Shown here piece by piece: positions 1 to 11,329 of a stretch of DNA of 64,000 nucleotides (position 1 is its first letter; each line of letters starts with the position of its first letter). Where the stretch lies: NCBI GenBank assembly GCA_030762175.1, contig CM060831.1, forward strand, positions 70,265,501 to 70,329,500, read 5' to 3'. The position numbers and the translations under genes are program-made. This stretch comes from Metallyticus violacea (lineage: Eukaryota; Arthropoda; Insecta; Mantodea; Metallyticidae). The notes under the pieces are model-generated. The model did no database searches. It was not told the origin of the DNA and was given only the letters and a program-made list of their open reading frames with translations.

Positions 1-1360
1 TCCATCCCGATATTCGTCTAAGCAATAAGGGAAAATGACGGGGGGGGGGAAACATGGAATTTGAACTAGAACTTCGAATACGAGTCCTATGCGTTACTGC
101 CTCGGTTACTTCAGATATGCTGGTGAATGCTGCATCCAGAATGGAGCGCAAAGGCACGCTCTTTGAACGAAGATAGTTTGTCATATTTCACCCAGAAAAA
201 AGGAAGTCCTGTCAGGAAACACTTATTTTATTGTGCAAATAAATTATATAAATTTGGCACCCTCCCGTCCCGTTAATGTTCAGCAAATATTTTGAACTTG
301 GAAGCTTACTGGAAGAGAATCCCCTTCCCCGGAATGTGGCAGAGAAAAGGTAACTTTCAATATACTAAAGAAGAATGATTTATAAATGTAATCTATTTTT
401 TCAACAATATAATAATGTATAGTTTAGATGTTAAATAAAGTTCGCCTTTGAAATAAGCAGCCTGTATAAAGAGCATAATATAACGGTATATCATTTAACA
501 GCAATAACATTCCAAATATATTAAAACACGCAACTAGCATTGCAACACATACAATAAAAGGTTTTCAGTGCAACACTTAAAATATAACCAAATATTAAAT
601 TACTGGCAAATAGTTAACATGGCATAAGAATATTGGAAACTCTCTCATTTTGGCAATTAATAAAGAGTTTTAATGCCACCTTTTAAGTACAACAAATTTA
701 ATGCATTAGCAAGGCAATAAAAGGTTACAAAACAACGGAAGAAAACTTAAAATTCGTAAACCAAATGTACATTAACACAACAAGAAAAAGTCCCCCATCA
801 CCTGGGTCACTGGGTATGAGGTGATGAATTAACAACTTTTGAATCTAAAGGCCAAAACCTCTGGTTACCCTGAAGTTCTGAAGTCAACTTAACTCTCTCA
901 CAAACAGATAGGGCAGAAGAAGTCAAGATAGTCACATAACTACCAATGATCGGTAAAGAGCATTGATGGCTGTTCTAGTCAATAGCGGCAAAACGCTAAT
1001 TGGCGAACCTCTTGATTAAAACATGTTAGGGAAAGGGGAAAGAAAGGAATTGAAAAGATACAACTAGTGCAATAACGGCACAAATTTCAAAGTATTCTCT
1101 ATTCCTAGAAATGTAATTGTTCTTATAAGAAGGTTAATCAGATTGTATATAAATCTAGAATAAGCCTTTGTCTGAAAATATAAACCAACAGAACTTAGTA
1201 AACGAGGAAAACACACTTACGAGGTAGATTTTCGCGGCCGAAGTTTAGTCATGATGAAACATTGTCGGCCTATACCGCATTAAACTTATAAACCATCCAA
1301 CTTTTCGATCAGGGGATTATGAATTTAAATGTGTTCAATCTGTTTAATTCATAACTCTCT
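1..1360. other. AT-rich stretch without recognised genes
   Basis: I see no coding region, RNA gene or recognisable transposon here. A run of nine or ten G lies near base 41-50. Both strands are dense in stop codons. Confidence 0.6.
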
Positions 1361-1391
<31 letters not shown>

Positions 1392-1410
1392 AGGAGGAGG
1401 AGGAGGAGGA
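1361..1410. repeat. GGA/GAA microsatellite
   Basis: A purine-only tract of GAG/GGA triplets with two GAA interruptions, about 50 bp. It is a simple repeat and is not part of an open reading frame of note. Confidence 0.9.
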
Positions 1411-2184
1411 CTGCAAGGTCCTCGAAACATTGATGGTTTATAATCATTAAGTCGAAATTACTAGAAGGAAAACACGCGTTCATCCTGAGACAACTCCAAG
1501 AGTCCTAAGAGCTGATTAATATAATAGAAGAATTTCACGAAAAAGAAACACTAAATAATAAGTTAATGTGAAGGGTAAAAGAATAAAATATGTAGTTGCA
1601 GATAAGAGAAAAGATAACGTCTTCTAATCAGTTGAAGTGCTTTTGCATGGCTCAGAACAAATGAAGAGCTAGAGACAAGGAACTTTATTTAATATATAAT
1701 GGGAATTATTTCACTCATGTGACGTCATCTTAAAATCGACCAATGAATCGAAACAAATTTTTAAGTTTTGACCATTTACTCGTATAGCCGTATTACGGGT
1801 TGAAATAATGGGAAAAAATTATCAAAACCATTTTATCACACGATGTGCATTTGTCTTGTGATCAATGTAGCCAACTTTATACCTCCACTATATAATTTTT
1901 AAACACGCATCAATGAGCACTTTTGCTAGAGGCGGTGATGAGTTATTAATAGCAACAAAAGCATGGACAATCGACAATCATAACGCAACATGCGTCAAAT
2001 GTGCAAATTGTTCTTATCATTAGGAATTCGAAACCACAGAATACAAAGAAAAATAGAGACACTGTATGTTATCTTTATTCTTTTTCTCAGTTGGCATTAG
2101 AAAATCAAACGGTAGCGCTTGTAATAGTCGACTTTTGTCCATTTCAGTCTTGCGGTTTCTGAATAGAATATGCATTCATAAGTA
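1411..2184. other. AT-rich stretch without recognised genes
   Basis: No supported feature is visible up to the TA dinucleotide that flanks the mariner element. A 73-codon ORF that starts here and runs into the element has no protein-like features. Confidence 0.5.
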
Positions 2185-3439
2185 CGAGGGTAGGTCCATA
2201 AGTTTTCAGCCTAACCATTTTCTAGGTATGATAAAGACAAATGTAGTTATCCTTTATTACAATACACTTCTCACATCTTTGAATTAACATTTCAACCCCC
2301 CCCCCCAAATAGTTAAAAGTCTTATCTGCGAAAAGGGCACAAACAGCATCCATCACTTCTTCGTCACACTTAAATGTCCTTCCTCGAAGGTCCTACTTGA
2401 GTTTTGAGAGGAGGAAATCGTCCCTGGGAGCTAGATCTGAGCTGTAGGGTGGATGATCTATTTCCTTGAAGTCACATTTCTTCACAGCTTCCTTTGTAAC
2501 TAAAGCTGTGTACAAAAGGGCGTTGTCGTGAAGAAGACGTACATCACCACACAGCTTTCCTCGCCTTTTCTATTTGATGAAAGCACGTAATCTGTCCAGT
2601 AGGCCAGCATAGTACTCCCCATTTACTGTGGTGTTCCTCCCCTTGAAGTCAATGAAGAGTATTCCATCACAGTCCCAAAATATTGTGGACATGGTCTTCT
2701 TGGTTGACTGAGTGACCTTGGCCTTTAGAGCCAGTTCTTCGCCAGGTTTACGCCAGTCCATTGATTCTCTTTTGGGCAAGGGATCATAGTAGAGAAACAT
2801 AGTTTCATCTCCTGTAACAACGGTTTGCAGAACTTCTCTGCCGTTGCCACAGCAGACAACAGATGACTCGTTACTGCTTTTGGACTGAGGAAAGAAGTCT
2901 AGGCACCCATCTTGCACTAACCTTATTCATGTTTAAATGTTCATGAATAATTCGAAGGACTGTTGTTCTAGAAATATCCAACTTTGCTGCTATTTCTGTA
3001 ACTTTGAGCCGCCGGTCTTCCATAATTTCTCCTTCCACAAGAGCGATGTTTTCAGCAGTGAGCACCTCCAAGGGCCGACCTGCACGCTCTTCGTCTTCAA
3101 TGATTTCTCGACCCATTGGAAAAAGCTTGGCCAGTTCTTTTACGATAGAATATGAGGGGGATGCTTCCCCATATAAACCGTTCAATTGCTGTTTAACTTC
3201 ATTTGGAGTAAATCCTTCTTTTGTGAAGAACTTAATAACAGCTCGAAACTCCATTTTGAACATGTTACAATCTTCTACATTTAGCCTTCTTTATGCAAAT
3301 ATATCTGAATAAGTGAACACGGCGGAGCGGAAGTTACAGCTACAACTATTTACTTAATAGATAAGGTATGACATCAGATAACACTTTTAAGGGCGATAAT
3401 ACTCATCGGCAAGGCCGGAAACTTATGGACCTACCCTAG
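2185..3439 (-). mobile_element. mariner element, copy 1 (complete ends, dead transposase)
   Basis: A DNA transposon of about 1255 bp. Its ends are inverted repeats of about 27 bp: the left begins CGAGGGTAGGTCCATAAG, and the complement of the right begins CTAGGGTAGGTCCATAAG. TA dinucleotides flank it at 2183-2184 and 3440-3441, the target duplication expected for mariner. The transposase reads on the minus strand and occupies most of the interior. A second copy with the same ends and the same coding sequence lies at 62157-63353. Size, ends, TA flanks and encoded motifs all agree with the mariner family. The internal damage makes it non-autonomous. Confidence 0.93.
2290..3254 (-). pseudogene. 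mariner transposase pseudogene (copy 1)
   Basis: This would encode the cut-and-paste transposase that binds the terminal repeats. The start MEFRAVIKFF at 3254 matches the usual mariner N-terminus. It is followed by two helix-turn-helix regions, the second containing SRTTVLRIIHEHLNMNKVS. The N-terminal frame stops just after SSVQKQ near 2871. The reading then continues in another frame with VTGDET (first catalytic Asp), FWDCDGILFIDF and NGEYYAGLL. Beyond a further break come HDNA (second Asp, codon 2525-2527) and HPPYSSDLAPRDD (third Asp). I counted 34 residues between the second and third Asp, the D,D34D spacing of mariner. Catalytic residues are therefore all present, but at least one frameshift and stops disable it. 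A poly-C run near 2299-2308 falls in the C-terminal part. Confidence 0.9.
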
Positions 3440-3441
3440 TA

Positions 3442-4354
3442 TTACATTTTATACAATTATTAATATTCTGTGCGCGAATTTTAAATATATATAATTATAT
3501 ATCACATTTATTCTTTCTATCATGAAATAGTTCTAAACACGTATTTTGCTCTTTTCTATTGGCATTACTGACAATCGGCATTCTTCTATCGCAAGATTGC
3601 TTGAAAAGTTTAAGTAGTGCAAATATGGAAGCATTACAATTTTGTAAGACAATTTTATGGGAATTATATTTAAATTCTCGTTTTATTCGTGAAATAGCCG
3701 TAATAAATATCACTTGAGGGTCTAAGTTGTGAATTTATTAGTAGTCTCAGATCCTCTACTGATATTACTTGTGATAAGTTAATGTTTTGGAATAATTATT
3801 ACCACCTGGGTTTAGAGAAATTACTTTAGTTGAAGTCACTATGTATAAATGGCAATGTAAAGACATCTTGGAAGAATATTTGCACAAAAGCCAAACAGAC
3901 CTGGAATTAGAACTTAGGTTTAGAAAAAAGATCTAAGCCACAAGTAATACAATGTACGAAAATAGCGTCATAGTTACAGTAATTTTTCCTCAGGCACCAG
4001 ATACAGCATGAGCTGTATTCCAGACAGAGAAAAATATCGATCACTAAATAATACTTGAAAAAGCGAATGCAGAAAGAATAATCCCATACAGGGAATGAAT
4101 ACACAGCATACAATTATCAAAACTTTTCGTTGCAATATTATAATGAAATTATAAACCAATAACCATTTTTGTGATTTAATAATGATGTGATGTACAATTT
4201 TATTTTAACGCTCTTATTGTTATTAATTTTATTCATCTTGATCCTTAACAATTGAAAATATTTTTAAAAAAAAAAGATGATACAAAATTAAATGAATAAA
4301 TATTATAATATGACTGTATATTTTTAAATACTTCGCTTATAGTATTGATATTTC
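3442..4354. other. AT-rich stretch without recognised genes
   Basis: Only short ORFs of random composition are present, such as 3495-3713 and 3907-4113 on the minus strand. I see no repeat or RNA structure I can name. Confidence 0.5.
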
Positions 4355-4366
4355 GTACTTGAAAGA

Positions 4367-4639
4367 GGAATAGTGTTTAATGCCCGTTTTACTGCTGAAA
4401 CACTACAGGCGGTGGACACTGATGATACATGAGATGCAATGATATATTGGGAAAGATTTTTTTTAAGGAAGGAAACGTTCCAGGCCTAAGTTTAGGGTGC
4501 CTCTCCGGCATTTGCCAGTTACGAGGACTGAGGTAAACCTGGAAAAAACCAGCCAGGGAGTACGGTCCTGGTAGGATTCGAACCCCAGACCTCCCGCTCA
4601 CGAGTCCGCGTCTTAACGACCTCGGCCACCTGTGGCGGT
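4367..4639 (-). mobile_element. tRNA-derived SINE, family 2
   Basis: A short retroposon read on the minus strand. The head at the right end, about 4560-4637, looks like a tRNA-Leu/Ser: in sense orientation it contains GGCCGAGGTCGTTAAG (box A) and GGGGTTCGAATCC (box B). The body is the family-specific segment around TTTAGG..CCGGCATTTGCC. The 12-bp sequence GTACTTGAAAGA occurs at 4355-4366 and again at 4640-4651 as a perfect target-site duplication. The 3' end, on the left, reads through GTTTAATGCCCGTTTTACTGC. It lacks the anticodon-arm layout of a working tRNA. Confidence 0.88.
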
Positions 4640-4651
4640 GTACTTGAAAGA

Positions 4652-7600
4652 AACTGATTCAGAACGTAATGACGTTAAAAATAAGTGAAGACCTCAAAAG
4701 CCTAGTTGAATCACTGTCAATTTTTACTTTTATGGATTTCAATATCCAAATCAAAATTGGAAATGCTCTGCCCATATGCTGCATTAAAATACTCATATTT
4801 AGATCTAATAGCAGAAACTTTAGGAGTGATATTTAATTCCATGACAAGTTGAACTTTCGTGAACTGAAAGGTTTCTAGAAAACATTCAACTTCGTGCAAG
4901 TGTTTCATTAAAAACTTTATGTCATGTTTCATTTTTATGGTGTATAATTATGGGGAATTCAAATTATCAACCAAACAACAATGACAAGAGGCCTGTAATA
5001 GGAAATTATTCCCGGAGAACGTTATTGCTTTTTAACTACAAGTTTTGAGCTGTCTTCAAGGAATGCCTTTATCTTTTCTAGGCCTTGTTTCTGAAAGATG
5101 TGCACTTATTATACATTTGATAGTTCCAGTCTTTTTCAAATGCACAAAGCAATGTTTCTGTTGTAACTGCTTATTCTGTTTAAATTGAAAATAGCTAACT
5201 TTTGGCATCGTTCTCTTTGGTTGATGAATAGTAAACATTACATAATTATAATTATGAATTTTATTCCACAGTTCATGCTTAACTCTTTTATCTGCTCGAT
5301 TTAAAGTGAAAATTTTAGAAATAATGCATTTAGTGTCTTTTACCTTTTGAGTCGAATTTCTATTGTATTAATCCATAATGCATGCATTATTTTAAATGTT
5401 CTTAAATTGACATCTCCGTAACAATCTTTAAGATAGGAAAGTTTGTAACTCAGATAACTAGAAGCTTATCAAAACTTGTATTTCAGTTGTATCATAAATC
5501 ACAACGTGACAAATTGTTTAATTTGATTCTAATAATGCTATGATTTTCTTCTTTATATTAGAAATTTTGAGATTATAACTTAAACGCCTATAAAAAAGTT
5601 AACAGAATAATAAAAAATTATCTTTTTCATTGATTTTTTACTAAAATATTTCTTGATTTTCAAAATAAAATAAATCATATAAACAGATGTATATATTTAA
5701 ATGATTCATAATTATGCTATAGATTACTATAATATTCCTTTTTTAAAAATCTAACCTTCTTATTAACGGTGTTCTTAGAATGAAGTGTATGTCGATAGAT
5801 AAGTAAATTATTGATAACCAACTTTTGCCATTTTTCTATTTGCTCTTTTTGTATAACTTTTCTTTTTGTTACAATAATACCAAAATTACGCAAATTATAT
5901 TTTTACTCCTCCCTCGTCCTAAATAACGCCCATAGGAGTATGATACGTGATTAAATTGATCTTGATGGATAACGAAGACTCGTGTTAGGCAATTTTAAGT
6001 TAGAACTGAATGTTTTTGTAGTTCTTCTGTTACATATGAATATAGTGAAAGAAAGAGGGAGAGAGAAAAAGAAAGGAAGGAAGGAAAAATGAAAAGGAGA
6101 GAGAGAGAAAAGATAACATTTTAAAAACTTGGGTCATCATTACTAGAAACAACATTGCATGCATTGTTCATTAGAATTTACTTTAAGGAATTAAAATATT
6201 TTCACTGTTGTATAAATTTATATTTTTTACATTGCTATATGTACAATATTATAATTAGAAGATAAACATTAATCTTTAAGGAATATCTGGGGTTAGATGA
6301 AAGTCGAAAAATACATAACTAAATAAATTAATATTATTAAAATTGTTAGTAAAATATTCTACTTGTAATAAATTAATATTTAAAGTATTAGTATTCATGG
6401 AAAGAAAATAAACTGGAAAATGCGTATGCCATGTTTAAATGTTTATGGTAAAATATTTCCAACATTCAAACTTCCCCACCCCATCCCGAAATTTAAAAAA
6501 TTGCATCCCCAATTCAAATTCCTATGTAATTAATACTACTATTAACTCATTAACATAATAAAAGTAGTCTTGAATTCCGGCTGCATTCCCCTATACTTGA
6601 AATCCCAACGCGTGACGTCTCCGCATGACTCACAAGCAGTAAAAATAAAAGTTGATTTAGAAATATAAGTTTAAGAATTTGTTCATAATTGTATTAGAGC
6701 TCCTATGTCTTATCAGAATACTGAAGTTGAATGTTCAAACACGAAGAGATTTTCCAATAAGTTTCGCTTATTATGCACCAGCTTTTCCTGCACATTAACT
6801 TCAGCACCGTGCAGAAATTCTTCCTTTCCAACGTATCCTCTAATTTCAGTGGTTTGTCAAAATATTTGCCCAGTTTATGAGGTTCTGTGGTTTAATTATA
6901 TGAGCATTTCAATAACAGAGAACGTTCGTTTTTGTTAACAAAATCAATTTTGAGTTTCTGTGAGCGAAATTTCGTTCTTCATATTAGTTTTATTAATAAG
7001 TGAAACGAGCCTTAAGAAAAGCAAATAAAATATTCTGATATGATCGCGAAAGACGTTTGTATAAATTTTTAAAATATGCAGGAAATGAGCGTAAGTTTTT
7101 GCTTCCAATTTTTAAAATTATTCAAAAATGACCACATTTATCATTCTGAAACGGCAGGGGCAGAAAACAGAAAAACGGAAAATACTTGGGTTATAAAAGT
7201 TGAGGAGAAAGGGGTAATATACAGTAAAATAAAGTAACACCGTTTATTACGTGTCAGCATGAATAACTAGACCTCGTAGGCGATACCTCTAATAGATTCC
7301 AACGTGTACCAGCCGTCAATCGCTAGTCGTTTTTCACAACTCTTTAAGTCTGTTCGATATAATAACGGAACGAGACAGAGCCTCAATAAGTACACGTTGA
7401 ATAATTTATACTCGTCAACACTTGCGTGCTCGTGTGCGGTAGGTATACTTGGCATGACCGATTCAGGATAAGAACCGCTCAAAGAGTACCAGACAATCGT
7501 TTTTCCGTTAGATTAATTAACATATTTTGTTACACGAGCTTTTATGCCTATATTACTACGATCTGAAATGTCAAAATGAAGGTTTTTACAGAAGATGTTA

Positions 7601-8300
7601 ACGGTACTCACTGGAGTGAATAACACCAAAAGTATTCTTAATTGATACATAAAGTGATGAAAGTATTGCCTCAGAAAGTTATGTGTTTTTAAATAGTGAC
7701 GTCACTCTAAATCTAAAACAATATTCATAATCTGCCTAGAAGTCTAGAAATCAGTAGAAATGACAAATTTAATTGCTAGATGGGATCTCAAATGTTGACA
7801 CCTACTAAAAAACAGTTGAAAGTCGACATCTCTTATAAGAAAAATTTAAAATAAGTTCAAGTACACAAAGGTTCTTGGCATATTTGTGTCTAAGTCTCTG
7901 AAACCAAATGCAAATTAAGGAGTGCTTCCATAGCATAAAAAGTTCCTCTAAGAATACTCGTATGCATATCAGCACGCAAACTCAAGTTGCCTGCATTTTG
8001 CGATCTACCACTGCCATTCTGATTTATTATTTTACAGACAGGAGCTAAATAACAGGTTATTATTACGCAATCCAGAAGAAAAGTCCCGAATAGTTTCAGA
8101 GCAATGCTTTGCGCCACAAGTTTTATGTTACAATAGTTGCAATTGACAAAGAACGATTTGAATTGCTGGAACACCCTCCTTACCGGTGTTAGCGACGTCA
8201 GGTTGTTCCCAAAGCTAAAATAAAACGACACTAGACAATACTTCTTCCAGAAAGCTGAGCTAATATTAAAGCATCAGTGTGTAAAAATAAACATTTTAGA
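4652..8300. other. AT-rich intergenic or intronic DNA
   Basis: I found no supported gene. The stretch includes a purine tract at 6047-6113. A 113-codon minus-strand ORF (7890-8231) shows no family signature I recognise and is probably chance. Confidence 0.45.
6047..6113. repeat. polypurine GA-rich tract
   Basis: About 67 bases that are almost wholly A and G, with one T at about 6090. They include GGAAGGAAGG and GAGAGAGAG runs. Simple-sequence DNA. Confidence 0.8.
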
Positions 8301-8319
8301 TCAACTAAAAACGGACCAC

Positions 8320-8440
8320 AAGTGCGGCATAATATCAGTCTGCTTATTCTTGATTTAGCTGGAGAATTTACTAACCCAAAATTAAATGAAATAGAAAATA
8401 TCCAATTAATAAATGCAATTTTAGTGGCAAACGAAATAAT
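8320..8440 (+). repeat. diverged direct repeat, copy 1
   Basis: This stretch resembles 10100-10225 in the same orientation: TATTCTTG..TTAGCTGGAGAATTT here against TATTCTTG..TTAACTGGAGAATTT there. Similarity continues through an AT-rich part to a shared TAACGAAAT-like end. I estimate roughly three-quarters identity with small gaps. It may be a fragment of an unclassified repeat family. Confidence 0.5.
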
Positions 8441-8490
8441 ATAAATATTAATTAAGAAATATTTTGATTGACTATATATTACTAATTTTA

Positions 8491-8682
8491 TTAAAATAAA
8501 TACAATGAGGTTATTTGAGCTGCGTACTGGTAGAACTGGTTGAGTACTGGGTGAAGCCAGTCGTCAAGGCCGTTTAATGCAGTTAGTTTGATGTCCTTGC
8601 AATTGTGTAACAGGTAGAGAAACAGATCGCCAATACCAGCACCAATTTCTGGGAAAGATATCTCGCATTCTGGGTTTACCAT
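8491..8682 (-). CDS. unrecognised 63-residue ORF, possible exon or repeat relic
   Basis: I do not recognise this protein. Its composition is more protein-like than most ORFs here, with acidic and aromatic residues in a balanced mix (PECEISFPEIGAGIGDLF, then LDDWLHPVLNQFYQYAAQ). It lies just downstream of the diverged repeat at 8320-8440. No splice sites, promoter or neighbouring exon support it, so it may be chance. A protein search would decide. Confidence 0.15.
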   Translation of the reverse strand: MVNPECEISFPEIGAGIGDLFLYLLHNCKDIKLTALNGLDDWLHPVLNQFYQYAAQITSLYLF

Positions 8683-8689
8683 AGTTTTA

Positions 8690-10095
8690 ATAGCCAGCTT
8701 TATTCAGTTAGTTATTATTACAATTAATAGATTGTGTGTTATCATCAGAACTACCTGGCTTATAAACAATTTTCTCCATTGCTACCGAAGCAGCTACTAT
8801 AGTTTTTATTCGTTTAGCCTTCCTGCTCAAGCTATTAATTTTGGTCAGAGGTTATATAAAGCAAATATTTTCTTCTTGGCTGTGATTTGGTAATTGCACT
8901 GAAGAACAATTTAGAAAATAACGCCAGAACATTTTTAGAGTGTTCTGCTGTATGCTGTAGATAACCTTCCTTCCACGCTGTTAATAGTTAAAGAATTGAT
9001 TTTGAATTTTATAGAGATTATTCATGGTAATGTTTATCTATGACGAATTTTTGACCGCTAGAAAAATTGATACTTTTTGATGTATAATATCAAAATTCTA
9101 AAGTGAAGCCTATTTTACGAAATTTGCAATAAACATACATGCTTCAAATCTCAGTTTGTTATTTCTTAAGTTTTCATTGTAAGCAACTCCAGTTTAGAAT
9201 TAAAACCAGTAACTATAAAAGGCGTTAAAGTTTCTTATGTGCATGAGATTAAATTACGTGCTATTTCTCTAGTAGAAGGAAAACACTCAGATAAATTACC
9301 TGGGTCGTGAAGAACTAATGACGTATACAATTACGGTGGTACGTGGTACGGTTGGCAATAAAAACACCACTTCATTTAATTACTGCAAACTCTGTTCTTT
9401 TTTCTTTCCCCTTTTATTTTTTTATTAATTTATTATTATTTTTTTATTTTCAATGATTTTCTTTGCACCACAAAATTATCAAAAGATAACTTAACTTCTT
9501 AGGATCTTTCTCGTTCCTCTAAAATTATCATGATTAAAAAGTTTTAAAAAAATCCAGTTGCTGATAATTACTAAGTCTAAAATTCAGTAAAACTCTTGTT
9601 CCAATACTCTATCAACCGAAATCCTGATTGGAATTTTTAAATTTTATTTAAACACGGTGCCGAAGCAGAAGTGAATTCACATTATGTCTGTTTTTATTTT
9701 GCTAGCAAAGTCAGCAATCTTTGCGGACGCATAAAAACATGATGAAACATTGCTAGCAATAAATGTAGAGCAAAACAGATATAAAAAAAATCTCATTTTT
9801 TGTTTTGGAAAAATGTCAATTTTTATTTTTCTCTAGACCATATATATTTTTGCTTATTGTGTGCATTCTACGATGCTTGGGAAAGGGTCGTGGCAATGCA
9901 TTTACTATCTGAATACGACTTATTCTAATACCAGCTTACTGTTACACTCCACTATAACCCTCTGCTTTATGCATCAAATTACAGGAAGTCGATTAGAATG
10001 GATAACAGTACTGTTTTGGTGATGCTATCGAAAGAGCCCATACTGCTCAAAGGATTGCATCTCTTGTGTGGGAGATAATTTCTCTGAGTGAAGTA
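8690..10095. other. AT-rich stretch without recognised genes
   Basis: T-rich and A-rich tracts, for example around 9410-9450 and 9785-9830. No gene or repeat family recognised. Confidence 0.5.
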
Positions 10096-10099
10096 GATC

Positions 10100-10225
10100 A
10101 TGGTATCAGCCCACGTATTCTTGTTTTAACTGGAGAATTTTTCAAACCAAAATAAAACAATAAAGTAAAGAAGGAAAATATAACTCCAATGAATTAAATG
10201 CGATTTTAGAATGTAACGAAATATT
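10100..10225 (+). repeat. diverged direct repeat, copy 2
   Basis: Partner of 8320-8440, sharing CTGGAGAATTT and the following AT-rich block in the same order and orientation. It ends about 110 bp before a transposase remnant, so it may belong to the non-coding part of a decayed element. Confidence 0.5.
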
Positions 10226-10329
10226 ACATCACAATTCATAAAATGTGCCCTAAAAGACAGCTGATATGCCAAATTCTTATGAACCTTCTTCCCCATTTTT
10301 CGGTGGTCATAACTTTAAGGAACAGAATG

Positions 10330-10550
10330 GCTCTTTAGCTAATGCATGATGGATGCCCAGCATCCTAAAAAATATCCTGGTAGGCGAACTGGGCGTGGTG
10401 AAACAGTCATTGGCCCGCTGGATCTCCTGATCTTTACACTTTTTTCTTTGGAGAGCGATTAAGAAGACAGTCAATTGAAATGTTCCACAGCACCAGAGGA
10501 CATGCAGGAACGTATTATTTATGCTGTGCATTCATTTAGTAGGCAACTGA
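10330..10550 (+). pseudogene. Tc1/mariner-superfamily transposase fragment, C-terminal
   Basis: A remnant of the C-terminal end of a DDE transposase catalytic domain. Across two frames one reads YPGRRTGRG, then LARWIS-SLHFFLW and AIKKTVN, then APEDMQERIIYA. This parallels the family pattern (P)DRWIGRGG, then WPARSPDL, then LDFFLWG. The codon at 10437-10439 is CAC (His) where the third catalytic Asp is expected, and a stop lies just before it. Frameshifts separate the pieces. No element ends could be drawn. The family assignment rests on motif resemblance that I recall, not on a search. Confidence 0.6.
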
Positions 10551-10573
10551 GTATGTACTTCATCTGAAGATTA

Positions 10574-10879
10574 TCGTTGGTCCTGGTGGTGTAGTGGTTA
10601 CCATACTTGCCTCCTAAACCCAAGATCGCTTATTCGAACCCGACCAGGACCGATGGATTTTTTCGGGCGTAAAAATCTTAAGTATGGCTTTCTTCGGAAG
10701 GGAAGTAAAGCCGTGGGTCCCGTGTCGTACATTTACGGCACGATAAAGAACCTCAAGCCTGAAAGAGAGGGCTCTAAGCAAAATTTGTCGGCCGTTTCAC
10801 GCCCTGATTTGGATGGGACGCTAATGACCTGAGATGTTAAAGAGCGTCCGTAAATAAATCTAATAAAAAAATAATAATA
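10574..10879 (+). mobile_element. tRNA-derived SINE, family 1
   Basis: A full-length member. The head has box A (TGGTGTAGTGGT, 10587-10598) and box B (ATTCGAACCC, 10632-10641) and ends in a match to its own start (GGTCCTGG/CCAGGACC). The body carries GATTTTTTCGGGCGTAAAA, the CTTCGGAAGGGAAGTAAAGCC motif and the 3' segment ATGACCTGAGATGTTAAAG, ending in an A/T-rich tail. The 9-bp TGAAGATTA flanks it at 10565-10573 and 10880-10888. The closing AATAA repeats fit a short-repeat SINE tail. It is transcribed, if at all, by RNA polymerase III from the internal boxes. Confidence 0.92.
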
Positions 10880-11059
10880 TGAAGATTAAAATTATGCTTT
10901 AATTCTCTCGGCGATTGCCATTTTAGCACATGTAAATGTTTTATTTATTAGATTGTTGCATTGTGATACATTTTTGAACAGAGAAAATAAAAATGTAGAG
11001 GTACAATGCAGCGTTGAATAAAATATGCTTTTCTACCCATTGACGCTACAGCTCTGAAT

Positions 11060-11318
11060 GAGCCTTGGCCTGCCGTCTCATGACCTCATTGATAAGAGAA
11101 CAACTTTGCAGGATTGCATGTTATCGGCACGCCGGCTCCCTAGATCGAAAAACGCCACCTTTCTATCAGGTAGCTTCCCAATTGTCCTCACGATACTGGG
11201 TGAACTGCGTTCCAAACTTTCCTAACTTAGAAAGATTCCTAAACAGATATCGGGAATCGAACCCTGGCCGCCTTGCCAACAGTCAGCAACCTTAACCACT
11301 CGCCCAAGGAGGGAATAA
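11060..11318 (-). mobile_element. probable tRNA-derived SINE, third type
   Basis: Read on the minus strand, the right end holds GGGCGAGTGGTTAAGG (box A-like, 11290-11308) and GGGTTCGATTCCC (box B-like, 11251-11263), spaced as in a tRNA head. The remainder (11060-11240) is unlike families 1 and 2. I found no target duplication, so the outer limit is approximate. It cannot be a working tRNA because no proper acceptor stem is formed with the flanks. Confidence 0.55.
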
Positions 11319-11329
11319 AACGAAACCAT

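Noticed and set aside
7890..8231. 113-codon minus-strand ORF as a gene
   Set aside because: There is no recognisable motif, no splice context and no support beyond length.
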